This document shows positions 44,019-56,440 of a stretch of 64,000 bases of DNA, in pieces. The stretch covers positions 1 through 64,000 of the forward strand of contig ARYC01019097.1 of NCBI GenBank assembly GCA_000711775.1. The letters run 5' to 3'. Under the pieces are notes generated by a model. That model ran no database searches. It was not told the DNA's origin and saw only the letters and a list, made by a program, of their open reading frames with translations. This stretch comes from Oxytricha trifallax. Taxonomy: Eukaryota; Ciliophora; Spirotrichea; Sporadotrichida; Oxytrichidae. Each line of letters begins with the position of its first letter. The first letter of the stretch is position 1. Both the position numbers and the translations under genes were made by a program.

Positions 44019-47000
44019 ATGGGAATCTATTTATATTTAACTTTTATTATATCTCCAAATTTTCAAATAGGTATAAAAAAATGTTTTATATTTTTTAATT
44101 TACACTTTTTGCTTATAATTTTAGAGTTTATATTTAGCGCTTTATATAATTTCCTAAGGGGTCTGTATTTAAGCAATATATACAATTCAATGTTTAATTT
44201 ACTCTCTAAAATTCTAATAGTGCTTTACATACAAAGTTATGATATATTCTCAGTTGTTATAAACCAAACTCATACACCTTAATAATGAATAATTATTATT
44301 TTGAATTTTTAATGATAATTTTATATATTTGGCAAGAATAAATTATTATACTTCCATTCTTATTTTAGATAAAAAGTAAACAGATGAATTCCAAAAAATA
44401 AAAACTTACTATCTTCATTTTTTACTCTAATTTATTACCCCTATTATCTATAAAAGTTTGTTTAGAATATTTTTTAATATTATAATAGGGCGCTTTATTC
44501 AATTTAAATAGTAAAATTTATAAATGTTTATTCCTAGATAAAATGGTATTTAATTCTATCACGTCTATTTAAAGATAAATGTATTAAATTACATACGAGC
44601 ATTGCTTCGAATTAATGGCTTTTCTATATAAAGTTTTTATAAAGATAAATGGTTCAATATATTTAACATTATTTCCGTACATTATTCTCTCTAAATTTTT
44701 GCTTCCGATTATTAAGTTCTACTTAAGAATGTTTAAAGCAACTGCATATACTTATTTGTAGACTCGCTTTGCCTATTTGATTAATTGGTTAAATGAAAGT
44801 TTTGGGTTTAGAGAGCAGCTAATTCTTAGAAAAATGATTGAAAAAAAAGATTGTTCAACAAGAAACCTCTATAAAAAGCTTTAAAATTAAAATTATATAA
44901 TTATCATCATAATCTATGTGTTCTGTATATTATTGTATGAGGTATTGTAGTCGGAGAAAATTTATTATTTGTCTATATTTAGTCTATCTGATGTATACCT
45001 TAAGGTTTTGTATAGGATTATAATTTCATCAATTCATAGTTAATTATTCATAATTGATGGTTTTCTTTATATCTTTGAGAATTTTTGGTATTACGAAAGA
45101 TGTTGAGGTTTTTAGCAATTTTTATTTTCATTTTTATTCTCTCTTGTAGCAATCACTTTTGTGTTTTACATTCATTTCTTAAAACCTTACTATTTTTTAT
45201 TTATTGTTTAAATATAATTATAATAATTAGCATTATTTTTGCATTGTTCTAGATAATTTATTAAGGTTTCCTTATCATTATGCACAAGAATATAATTTTG
45301 AAATCTATTTATCTACGTCAATTACTGTTTTAATCCTATTAACTACAGTATAATACTCCCTAACAACAGCTATTAATTTAATTATACTGGGAGTTTAATA
45401 TAAAATTGACAATTTATTAAAATTGTTAAAATATTTTATTAAATACTTAATTCTTATAAATTCCTAAAATATTATGAAGAATCAAGTGATTATTTAAGTA
45501 AGTGCTCTTATGTTGAATTAGATAATTATTGTGATTATTATAGCTTTATAAGATAGAAAAATGAACATTTAATTTGATAATGCTAATAAATTATTAAGTT
45601 GAAATTATGAGAGTTAAATTTGTAATTTGAGGAAAGTAACTTTCTTGGTTAGAGTAGATTCAGTAGAAATTATTTTATTACAATCAAAGAATCTTAATTT
45701 AAAACAGAGAATAAAATTTCTAAGTTTTTAAAGTCCAAAAAATTAATGACATCATAATTAGTTGTGTTGTTTTTTAGTGACCTCTGCGTATTTTTACCTC
45801 AGATAAAAGCAAAGTGTATCAAACTTTGTTATGATCAAGTATTTTGAATATTGAGAAGAAAAAATTTTTCATCAACAAACGGCGATTAAGAAGTCTACTC
45901 GCATTGGTATGAAAAAGAGTTAATATTCCTTAAAATAATGTAGAAATATTTATTCACGCAATTAAATGACATAAAAGAAACAATTGGAGATGCAGTAGTT
46001 AAATTGCTACTTAGTTTGCTCATGCTAGATTTCTCAAACTCTTTTTGCTGATTGCAGATGTGTTTTCATTTAATATATTAAATTCAAATTAAATTAATAA
46101 CTTATTTACCTGCTGATACAATATTAAATAATTTTTGTAAAAACAATCAATATTTGTGTTCGCAAAACCATTAGAATTCTAACATTTTAGTTAAGAAAAA
46201 GTTTATCAATATCACTTTTTTAAACTGGGATATATCATAATTACTCACACTTGTATCGAAATAAACATCATTTTGTATGGTTTACCTGTCAAAATCAAAC
46301 TATTGGCAAGAATGCACTCATCAAGCAGAGGAATTATAATTTCCAGCTGGCTATTATATATTTTCAGCTAAGAAATTAGGATGCTTTTCATATGATTTTT
46401 TCTCTTGTTTATTCATTTCACTGCTGCCAACCTAGAAAGATCTAGAACTTCAATCTTTAGATGAAGCGACAAAGACGCTCGAGATATCCCTAAGAGTCTC
46501 GAGTAATTAAATATTTCAACTAACAAATTATGTGAGATTACTTAAACTTATCAAGATAGTTTTTTATTAATAATTATAGAGATTAGACTTGCAATTTGTT
46601 GAATTAAATAACTAATCTTATTAAATTATATTAAATATTGTTCCCACTAATTAGATAAAAGCAATCGATTATTTACAACTTAAATATTATTCGAATTATC
46701 ATATATATATATTTATTATAATATAATTATATTTTATTTGATATTATTTTGTTAATTTAATATGATTGTTTTTAATAGTATATATATTTTTAATAACTTT
46801 AGCTATTCTCTATCTTCTCTCCTTATTCAAACGAACTATTTTTAAAATTCCTGTAGATCTTTTTAAGTTTAGCATAGACCTTGTAAAGTTGTCTATTGAA
46901 AAATGTCAGGTCTAACTGACTATTCCTCATTGAGTTTAAAGACAACAAATTTACTGTTGTTTAGCTTAACAGCAAAATGATCTATTTTAAGAAGATTGCT

Positions 47001-48922
47001 GGCTAGAGAGAACTCTAATTAAGATTTAAAATTAAGATTGACTTAATATCAGAGAAGTGTAATGAAAATGATGACATATTTAAAGAAATTAAGGAGACTC
47101 AATAAGACTGCTAGATTAGGAACTGTCTAAATTATTTATTTAATATTCTAATTGAAATACTGAATGAATATGTTTGAATTATCTAACTGGATTGATTTTG
47201 TATCTCCAGAATTAACTTCTATGCTAAAAACTAACTAAATAATAATATTCTAATTCCATACATAACCAGATTATTTAAATTACTTTTTTTTATTAATATA
47301 ATGCTATTTTTAATTGGTCTAAATACAATTGAATTGAGGACAAATAAGCTATTGCTTGCGTTTAGTTAGCTTACAATAATATTTTTTAAGCTCATGGTGA
47401 CATATTCAATTATTAATCTACAAGATCTTTCAATTAATTAGATTCCCCAGACCTTGCGTTACATTAAATAAACGATAAGCAGCTATTATATTTAGACTTC
47501 TTGACCTTTTTAAGCATTTAAAATTCACTAATTAATCAAATCAAGAGTAGATTTAACTCGTGGCTAACCATTTCTTCTAAACCTACAAAATTACAATGTT
47601 ATATTTAGTTCAGTGATTAATCTGTAAGAATTTTTAACTAAAATGATTACTATTTGATAATTTATGAACACCAAATTGTTATTATAAATAAATTAAAAAT
47701 GAATTAATTGACCTTTGATCTTGCATTTCACCAAAATATGAGTTAGTGTATTTAAATTGGTTGTCAAAAGTACAAGGCAAAGCAATAATTAAATCTTTTA
47801 CAATCTTACATATTTAATAATTCTTAGAAAAAAGCTAAGACATATATTTATTAGTAAGTTAATTAAATGGAAAGGGACATGTGCTTGGTTAGAAAAGACT
47901 TGTAGCTATGGGTTTTTAATATCTGAAAATATCTTTGAAAAATTAAATCCTCTAGCACTTAAAATTATAATTATTAAATAAATGGGAAATTTCTAGCTTG
48001 GAAATTTATGAATTAAGAATATCAGTCATATACTATATTTTTAATACTGAGATATATGAGATAAGATAATCCTATGCTGAAATAATTTACAAGTAAATTT
48101 AAACTAAACTCTAGAATAATTACTTAAAAACTATGTACATATTTGAAGTTTAATTGTTCTCGTTTACTAGCTTTTATCTTAATGATTTATTTAACTATTT
48201 CCGAAAATCTTACTATAGTTTGCTCGAATGTTTTTTATAAACGTAAACGTCCATATATTTATCAATATTATTTTATTAATAAGTATAATAAAATTCAAGA
48301 TTTCAATATATTTAAATTTTTCTATATTCAATTTAATTAAATTCATTTGACGTTTCTGCATTTATTAGTCTTAGCTCTACAAGTTTTCTCTTAAACTTGT
48401 AAGTAATCGTATAAATTCCAAACAAAAAGATATGGAGCAAAGTGGCTGATTGAGTTTTATAAAACAATTGAGATTCATTAAAATCTTCTTCACCTAAAAT
48501 TAACAGCAATGCAATTTAATAATTATTTAATTCTTTCGTTTAGCTTTTTGTGCTGCTAGCACAATCTTTTCATCTTCTAATTCTTCAATTTAATAGACAA
48601 TATTTATAATTTTCCCAAGAAGATTATAAGGATGACAATATTAAGAAATTAAAATAGATAAATTATATAGGTATTAAATTTATAATTATATTTTCTTATA
48701 TTTATCATATTTAAATTCAATTATTTTCTCAAATAGTATAACTATTTGATAAAAGCTGTATAATTTAAGAAATAAATTAATTTTAATTGTGGTTAATATT
48801 ATCTATAAAATAGGAATTATTATTGTTTTAATTAATTTAAATATTCTTCAGTCCAAGAGACTAGGGTTGAATCAGAATTCTCACTACTGGATAAAAATTT
48901 GGTCAGGCACCTACAAGAATGA
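44019..48922 (+). CDS. Gene-like region: possible large membrane protein, broken frames
   Basis: Successive plus-strand open stretches under the ciliate code. 44019-44288; 44285-45106 (273 aa, hydrophobic, ILSKFLLPIIKFYLRMF, LINWLNESFGFREQLILRKM); 45100-45477 (ILSCSNHFCVLHSFLKTLL). 45461-46741 in one frame with four TGAs (YEEESS-like then CSYVELDNYCDYYSFIRQKN, SSTNGDQEVYSHWYEKEL, WQECTHQAEELQFPAGYYIF, KDLELQSLDEATKTLEISL). 46932-47177 (GQRELQLRFKIKIDLISEKC); 47333-47926 (HGDIFNYQSTRSFNQLDSPD); 47992-48453; 48443-48922 (VESEFSLLDKNLVRHLQE). Some blocks look clearly coding, but chance open frames are common here. Possibly a decayed or germline-limited gene. No family recognised. Confidence 0.33.
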
Positions 48923-49332
48923 TTAATTTGTGATAATCGGCCACAATATAAGGTCTTCCTTAATTTGCTGAAAATCATCATCATCATCAAATATTCTTCT
49001 ATAATTTATTCAAGTTATCATAAATATGTAAACTCATCGATGGTTTTGGGAACCCATGCTATATGATTGCTCTAATTATATTTAATTTTCTTCTTTTTTT
49101 ATGATTATTTTGCACTATGGCAGCCTATTCATAATCATTTTCACTTACCTTTGGCTCAAGTTAGTGAAAGAAAATGGTGTCTTCAGAAAATGAAGGGATT
49201 TATAATGAGAATTCAAGTAGCTTGGTTTATTTTATATGCAGTGCGTACCTATTGAGGAGAATGCATTATTAGTTCAAACTCTTTTTTTTTTTATTGAGCA
49301 TTATATCTTGCTATAATTATGTTGCTAAAGTT
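48923..49332. other. AT-rich spacer between convergent gene-like regions
   Basis: Includes a short ATCATCATCATCATC run near 48977. Another plus frame over 48840-48972 (SHYWIKIWSGTYKNDQFVII) is also open, so the end of the upstream region is uncertain. Confidence 0.35.
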
Positions 49333-50553
49333 TCAAAAATTAAATTTGCTTGCTTGAATAATTATTAATAAACTCAGGATTTATAAAAAATTTTTCCTCT
49401 GAATTATTTTTAATTTCAATTTCTGCAGTTTTGTAGATTATTGTTTAATTTCTACTGTTTATACAACTATACCCTTAGCTAATTTGCTAGATTTTATTTT
49501 TATTTTCATCGTTTTCTTATTTTATTGTCTTTAATTATTCTTTTTGATGCATTATATTTAAGTTTTTATCAATTATTGTAAGCAGTAATAAGTATTGAGG
49601 ATTGCACTTGAATTCTATTCAGTAATCTTTGTGATCTTTTTTTATTATATTTATAAAATGATCTTTATTGATTTAAGGTTAAGGATAGACTATTATGATG
49701 TGCAATTTTATAGTGAGTAAATTACTCTATATAGTAGTGGATCAAGAGAAAACAAAGATAAGGGGTTCTTAGAGAGTTTTAAAGGAAGAATCTACTTATT
49801 AAATTTCAGTAAACATCTTAAATTCTCATCTCTTCCTAATGTATTGGGATTAGGCAATAAAAATTTATAGCTAATTTCAGGAAGTATTTAAAAGTTTTCA
49901 TTGTTGAAATATTTTTGTGGGTCTTAATTATTGAGACTAGACTAGTTGTTTTATCTTCTAGATTAGTTGAGTTTTTTGTTAGTTAAGGATTATTTAAATT
50001 GAAACTGAAATTTTAAATATATTTTTAGAAACTTTAGTCTTCTATTAATGGGATTGGAAGTGATTGCTAGTCTTTTTTGGAATTTAAAGATAAGTATGTA
50101 TTTCATGAGTTCATTATCATTATTCAATGTTTGCTGTCTTGTTATTATTATTATATTATATGTTAAAACTTTCGACGATGTTTTTCATACTGCTTAGGCT
50201 CATTGAAGGACCTACTTTATAGGGTAGTTTTTAGACGAAAAATCATTTTTATCATAATATTCAATTTTTCCATCTTAAAAGTGATTCAGATCGATCTGTT
50301 TGCAGTGGCTCGAAATTTAATTATATCTCCCTTTTTAACATGATGGTGGACTTTATTATTTGTATAACTAGCTTCCAATTGAGTGAATAATTAGTGATTT
50401 ATCGTCACAAATCCAGTAAATAAACTTATTAATAATAAAATTTTACAATACAAATTTGAAATAAGTTTGTTGATTAATCTAATAGTTTTAACATTCTTAA
50501 GAACTACCCTTATAAAAGATTGAGATAATCTTTAATTTAAACACTAAAAGCAT
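49333..50553 (-). CDS. Gene-like region on the minus strand, two overlapping frames
   Basis: 50200-50553 is a 117-aa ORF with ATG (YWICDDKSLIIHSIGSQLYK, HFQDGKIEYYDKNDFSSKNY). 49333-50106 is a 257-aa ORF (ISYKFLLPNPNTLGRDENLR, ILPLKLSKNPLSLFSLDPLL). A short middle frame (SSMKNIVESFNIQ) links them, so one gene with two one-base shifts is possible. Residue use is more balanced than in the spacers. No recognised domain. Confidence 0.35.
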
Positions 50554-51078
50554 CCGACAGATTAAATAAAAATTCTCTACAAAATTTAATGATATTTATT
50601 TTTTATGCTATATTGTTCATCGATAAAAACCTTAATTTTTAGTTACATTAGTCTGTAAGATATTATTACTATTCAATAAAAGATGTCAAATTAAGATATT
50701 TAATAGATTAACTGAGTACTTGGAGATAATTATTTTTTAATTTTATCTTAGAGTAGATTAAACTTGTCAATATTAAATGCAATAGACATTTATGTTTTTT
50801 GAAAATTAAATTTGTTTAGATTAGGATTTATTAGGGAAGTTTAATAAAGTGATCAAAGTAATAAATTTAATCTTATTGCTAAATTCTCTAATATAAGTTA
50901 CAAATGATTATAATATTTTATTTACAAATTAGAATTTGATAAATCATTTTTGCTCCGACTAAGTTAATATCATTTTAGTAATTTTAGTAATTTTCACAAT
51001 TATCAATTTGATTCATTTCTCTTTTTATGCAATTATTTATTTTCAAATTAATTAATATTTAAAATGCATTTCAAAAAA

Positions 51079-51309
51079 ATGAAAACAATCTCTTCATTGA
51101 TTTTTATTAAATTTAAAGAAGTATGTATAGTGGTGTTCCAATCTCAAAACAAATTTCTAATTAAGCCAACTTACGTTCTCCCCTCCAACACTGCTTTATC
51201 CCTACAAAGACACGTGTAATCCGACTATTTGGTGACTAGCCTTGATTGCACTCCTTAAGCTAAGAGCAGTAGCAAGCTACTTCTTAATTCATTGCTTCTC
51301 TTTAATTGA
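51079..51309 (+). CDS. Small complete ORF in a GC-rich island
   Basis: 77 codons, ATG to TGA, ciliate code: VCIVVFQSQNKFLIKPTYVL, PSNTALSLQRHVQSDYLVTS, LDCTPQAKSSSKLL. 51170-51300 is one of the most GC-rich patches outside transposons. Could be an MDS carrying an exon; another frame (YSTNIDSNVMSFLN) follows. No tRNA fold found. Product unknown. Confidence 0.38.
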
Positions 51310-52918
51310 ATTCCTTTACTCCACCAATATTGACTCAAATGTTATGAGTTTTTTAAATAGCAATCCCTGATTATATACTTTGATGTATGAATTAGCAAGT
51401 TGCTTATACTTTATTTGGTAGTACTTGGAAGTGCATTTTAAGTTTACTTGAAATGTTTAAAGCAAATGAAGCGTTTTAGCTTCGAAATAGTTTAATAAAT
51501 TATTAAAATAAAGTGAATAAAATTATGTCGAAATAAACAATTTAATTAATAAAATTTATGAAGATCAAATTAAATAATGTCAGAATATCATAAATGGAAT
51601 GTGTTAAATTGATGAAAGCTTAATTTTAAATTATAAAATACTTCCTATTACGAATTGACTTTAACATATGTCATCATATTTTCTATATAAATATATATTT
51701 TTAATGTATAAATAAATATATAAATTTTAAAGCTTCAAGTTTATAAGAAAGAAAGATAGATTTTCATTTATTTATATATAAAAAAATATAGAATTAATTA
51801 TTTGAAAGAGTTTCTAAACTGCCTCATCTAGTCTGTAGTAGTTTTCAAAAGTGGGATATTCAGACTCTTAACTTTTAAATAAATTGGTTATTTCCTTTTT
51901 AAAAAAACTAGTTACTTAACTGATTACAATATGAAAAAAGTTATGGAATAATATAGATCAATCGACCACTATAAATGAGATATTTTTGAGAAATGCTCAA
52001 TTGTGTACCAACCAACACAAAACTTTTATTTGCTAATCAATTCAAATTAAATATAAAAAATACACAATATATATTTCTCCCAAATTTATTTATCACATCT
52101 TGTGGTAAACATCACTATTTCTTAACTAACCGATATCAATGAATAAAGAATCAAAAACAGTGAATCTAAAACATCATAAAAACAAAAGATATAGTTCTAC
52201 TTCTATGAAGACTGTATTTTGTAAACAAAAGATTTAGATTATATTAATAAATTAGTAACTACTTGTTATATGATTCAAATCTTAAATATTACAGTATTAT
52301 CATTATAATACAAATGAAATATTGAAGGATGGATATATTCGGAAAAACGTGACATGAAGCAGTAAAAGGATTGCCAATTTTACCTTTTTAAATGACATTT
52401 GAGCATCAATAAAATCCCTCAGTAATTTGCAGTAAATAGACAAATACAATATAATTTAATTACTAAAATCGACAAACTTTTTTACGATAGTATTTAATAT
52501 TGAATATATAAATATAAAACCAATCAGAGACATGATATTATAGTAATTGATTGCTGTTGATTTAACAGTTTGTATTTAGAAACTGAAAGCTAGATATAAT
52601 ATACCATTGATTACTATACTTATTTGCTTTACTACTACTTTCGTTATAATTATTAAAGCTATTTTTCAGTACTATCAACAGATTAAATTTTATAGATTAC
52701 AATTATACTATATTAAATACCTACTTAATTTTCTTAATAAGTGCATATTTAACTGGCTAGTCAATATGTGCTTAAAGTATGAAATATTTATGAAACTTCA
52801 ATAGAACAATTCATATGCATACCCATAATATAATTAAATTACTAATCGTAAAAATTAACAAAGCCGACATACTTAACATAGGAAGCCTTATGTTGTATAT
52901 ATTAATGAATTATATTAA

Positions 52919-53263
52919 ATGGTTAAAGATTGGCTGAGGCGTTTTTATTGTCTCGATGGTTTTATGATTTGTAAATCCCTTGATAACTATTTTTGCTCTT
53001 CTGAGTCAGCGGAGCCTCCTGGTTTTGCTTTAAAGAGGAACCAGGCGAATTACTCTAATTTTACCCTTGATAACTTGAACTTGACACTTGGCATGTTACA
53101 TTTAAGTATAGCTCTGTTTAATTGTTAGTGCTGCAGTAATTCGAGGTTTATATTTTGGGATAACTCAAATAATATTGGTTAAGTTAAAAAAATAGTTAAT
53201 AAAAAAGAAGGATACAAATTGATAGTGAAGAATGAGAGAACAACAAATATGTTGATAAATTGA
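52919..53263 (+). CDS. 114-aa ORF, function unknown
   Basis: Opens MVKDWLRRFYCLDGFMICKS, continues SSESAEPPGFALKRNQANYS, LTLGMLHLSIALFNC, then through TAG as Gln to QCCSNSRFIFWDNSNNIGQ and TGA. GC-richer than the flanks and codon use is gene-like. Not recognised. A candidate MDS. Confidence 0.38.
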
Positions 53264-54856
53264 TATCTCCTCAACTTGATGGAGGTATGCATCGTAACAT
53301 CAATAAACAACTAAAAAAATGTTCACTTAAATCTAACACATTCTATATATATAAATATATATAGAAGTTTTATATTTATAAAAAGGCATAATAGAAACAA
53401 TTCTAGTTGAACTGGAAAGAGAAGAAAGGAAAAAATATTCTTTAACTTTTCATTATTTAAATGTTAATAAATAAAATATTAAATTGTAATTCCAAGATCA
53501 ATAATGATTAATGTAGTTATCATCAAACTTCAACCTTTGAAATCGTTGAAGCTTGACAATAATAATAAATTGATCATTTTATATTTATGAATGTTCTATA
53601 ATTCAAAATGGAATTTTGATAAATCTAAATTGATTTAGAATAAAGTTCTATTTTGACAGTTTAACTACTTAATGTCTATATATTTTGATTAAAGAATCAT
53701 TAAAAAGCGCCCTAATAATCCATTTGGATTTATATATATTTCCATAAGGAACTTAAAACTATACAAGGAAATAATATAAGTATACTTAAAATATAATTAT
53801 ATTAGTTATTAATGAATGTCTTTTAATCTATATTAATTTAAACCTAAATTAATTTTCAAGCTTGAACGTTTTAAAAGGTTGAAGCTTGATCAAATTTATG
53901 AATAATTTTTATTTAATATTAACTCTAAGTAATGTTAAAAATATAAGTAAATTATGCCATTAAAAATGTGTTTGACATGTTTAATAATAATTAAATAGAA
54001 TTATGTATTCCATTATAAAAATGAATCTTCATTAAGAGATAAAGTTTAAATAGAAAATTAAGAGAGACAAATTCATTATATCTATCAATATATTCATTGA
54101 CCATGAGTAATTAGAATTTAAAAGTAAAGCTTTCATTTAATATAAGCATGAAGATTCAGAAACATCAATATATAATTTATTTATAAATAAATAGTTATTG
54201 AGATAGATAGATTATTTTTACAATAAATTTAGTAAGTGGTTTTAAAAGAAGAATTAAGTTCGTATTATCAGTAATATTCTTAATACAAATTAACAAAATA
54301 GTCGCATAATGAAAATACAGTATTTTAAAAGATATTATTATTATTAAAATTTATTATAAGATTTCTAAGAATTTTATGAATTAAAGTTGTAAGTTGATTT
54401 TTAATTTGTCTATTGATTAGTATAAAAATCACTTGTTTATTATAGTTGCCATTATTGAAACCATTATTGGTATGAATCTTTAAAAAAAATTCTTTAGAAT
54501 CTTTTGATATGCTCATATGCTCATAATTTAAAAAATAAAATAAAATGCTGGCTATTGTTTAAGATCTCAATGAAATAGTTAGGCATACATGTAAGAATGG
54601 AATATATACATAATTAAAATATGCTTTCTCATTGTATATATTTTAGTAGCATTATATCATTTTATTCTTAATCGCTGATACATTAGAGGAAAGAGGGATT
54701 GATAAAATCAATTGATAATACTTTTTTACTTTCAAATTAATTTTAGAATAAAAAGATACATAAAAAGAAGAATTGAACTAATAAAGGGTTTGTTTTCTTT
54801 TAATTTAACTATCATATTTATAAAAATAACTTAGATATATTAAAGTTTGTTTTAAT
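53264..54856. other. AT-rich DNA, nothing supported
   Basis: Simple A/T sequence with scattered short hairpins (for example TATATATATAAATATATATA near 53345). No gene called. Confidence 0.4.
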
Positions 54857-55201
54857 CAATTTTTGAGTGGCACTCAAGTTCGTAATATTAAATTAAATGT
54901 TAATAACTTAATCGATAAACACTCAAAATTTGCCTGTATGTTTATGCAGAGTGAAGCTATTTAGATAAAGTTAAAATCAGTATTATAATATTTAAGTATA
55001 ATCAACCTAAAGTTGCTATTTGTAATTTTCATGTGTAGATACTTAGAATTTCTACAAACATTATTATCAAGATTGTGTAATTTACAATTCTCTCATATTA
55101 TTACTAATTTAATCATTTGTTAAAAATATATAATACTATTGTTCTTTTGGCACGACGAAGCTATTCATTCAAAGTTATTTGCAGCAATAATAAAGGTTTG
55201 A
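54857..55201 (+). CDS. Gene-like ORF without a fixed start
   Basis: 115 codons to TGA: QFLSGTQVRNIKLNVNNLID, KFACMFMQSEAIQIKLKSVL, RYLEFLQTLLSRLCNLQF, WHDEAIHSKLFAAIIKV. Mixed composition suggests coding, with a hydrophobic middle. Unknown family; the left end may be an exon or MDS border. Confidence 0.3.
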
Positions 55202-56254
55202 TAACGTTCCAAATAATAAACATTTAAAATTATTATATCACCAATCAACCTTTACATAATAAATCATTCTTACCGATCAAAATTGTTTTGGCAATAATAA
55301 TTTTAGCTATTATATAACTTGATTAGATTTTTCTTTTCCATTGTATATGCTCTCCTCATACCATTTACCACTATATTGGATTATTTGAAGGTTTGACTAA
55401 GATCAAAGTGAGATTGGAAGTTTCTCAAGTATAATCAATTTTGTACAAAGGATAAAGCAATTTAAATAATAATAAAATAAACAAAGCGGCATGAATTTAC
55501 AAAATTATAGAAATTAATATTTCTTAAAGTTTACAACTTAATAGAGCGCTTCATTGTTCATATTGGTTATTAAAACTAATTTAATGCTGTTAAACGAATC
55601 CATTGAAAATTAAATTCAGTAAATTTACATAAAGAATAGATTTATATATTAAACTATTATTAATAAATAGCTTAGCTAATAATTTAATATTAGTTATTTA
55701 TTAATTCAGAGTCGATCTTTGACAGGAAATAATTGAAAAGGATGATATTAACTAATCAGTGCAACACATTTTAATTAATCATACTAGTATTACTAAACAA
55801 ATTAACTAAAGGAATGTAGTTTATCATTCATCTTTTGTTTATTTTAATTACTTTATATCTTATATATAAGAAAATTATAGATACTTAACTGTAATTTAAT
55901 TATAAATATATTCAAATTCATAAAAATTTAATTTATGCAAATAGAAAATTAATTTTTTTATTTAATTCTAAAATTTTACTTTAAATTAAAGAAGTGAATT
56001 GTTGTTGGTAATTTGAGCATTAATGAATTAAAGGATCTGCCAATTACTTTATTTAACTCAAAGTACCCCTCTATATGATCCTGGTCAGAAATACTATATG
56101 GCAAGTTATATTGAGCCCATAAATAATACCCTTATAGAAAGTTTGTCAATTAGTGAGTAACTTAGCAAGTTCAAATTATAAATACAATTAACTATGTATA
56201 AAAACTAAGAACTACTCAAAATAAATATGCAGTAAAATGCTGTTCTCTGCTCAC
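55202..56254. other. AT-rich DNA, nothing supported
   Basis: Mostly A/T; 56030-56130 is GC-richer without a convincing frame. Confidence 0.35.
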
Positions 56255-56440
56255 TCACTTCTGAATTTTATGTCCAGTCTCATCTAAATTATTCATATCG
56301 TAGCTTTTCCCTTTGATATTAACACCCGCTCCTTTAACTGCATCCCTTGTTTCAATCATGTCGATTCATATTTCATTATCCTTATCCTATTTGTCTTTCT
56401 TCATTAGTGTTTGATTTGGTTTTATCGCAATAATCTACAT
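56255..56440 (-). CDS. Short gene-like ORF with one in-frame TGA
   Basis: ATG at 56438-56440: MQIIAIKPNQTLMKKDKQDK, DNEI, TGA, IDMIETRDAVKGAGVNIKGK, SYDMNNLDETGHKIQK, stop. The second half is the more protein-like. The plus strand is also open. May be an MDS or pseudogene exon. Confidence 0.33.

Noticed and set aside
51180..51290. Possible tRNA gene in a GC-rich patch
   Set aside because: No cloverleaf, A/B box pair or anticodon arm could be formed on either strand.
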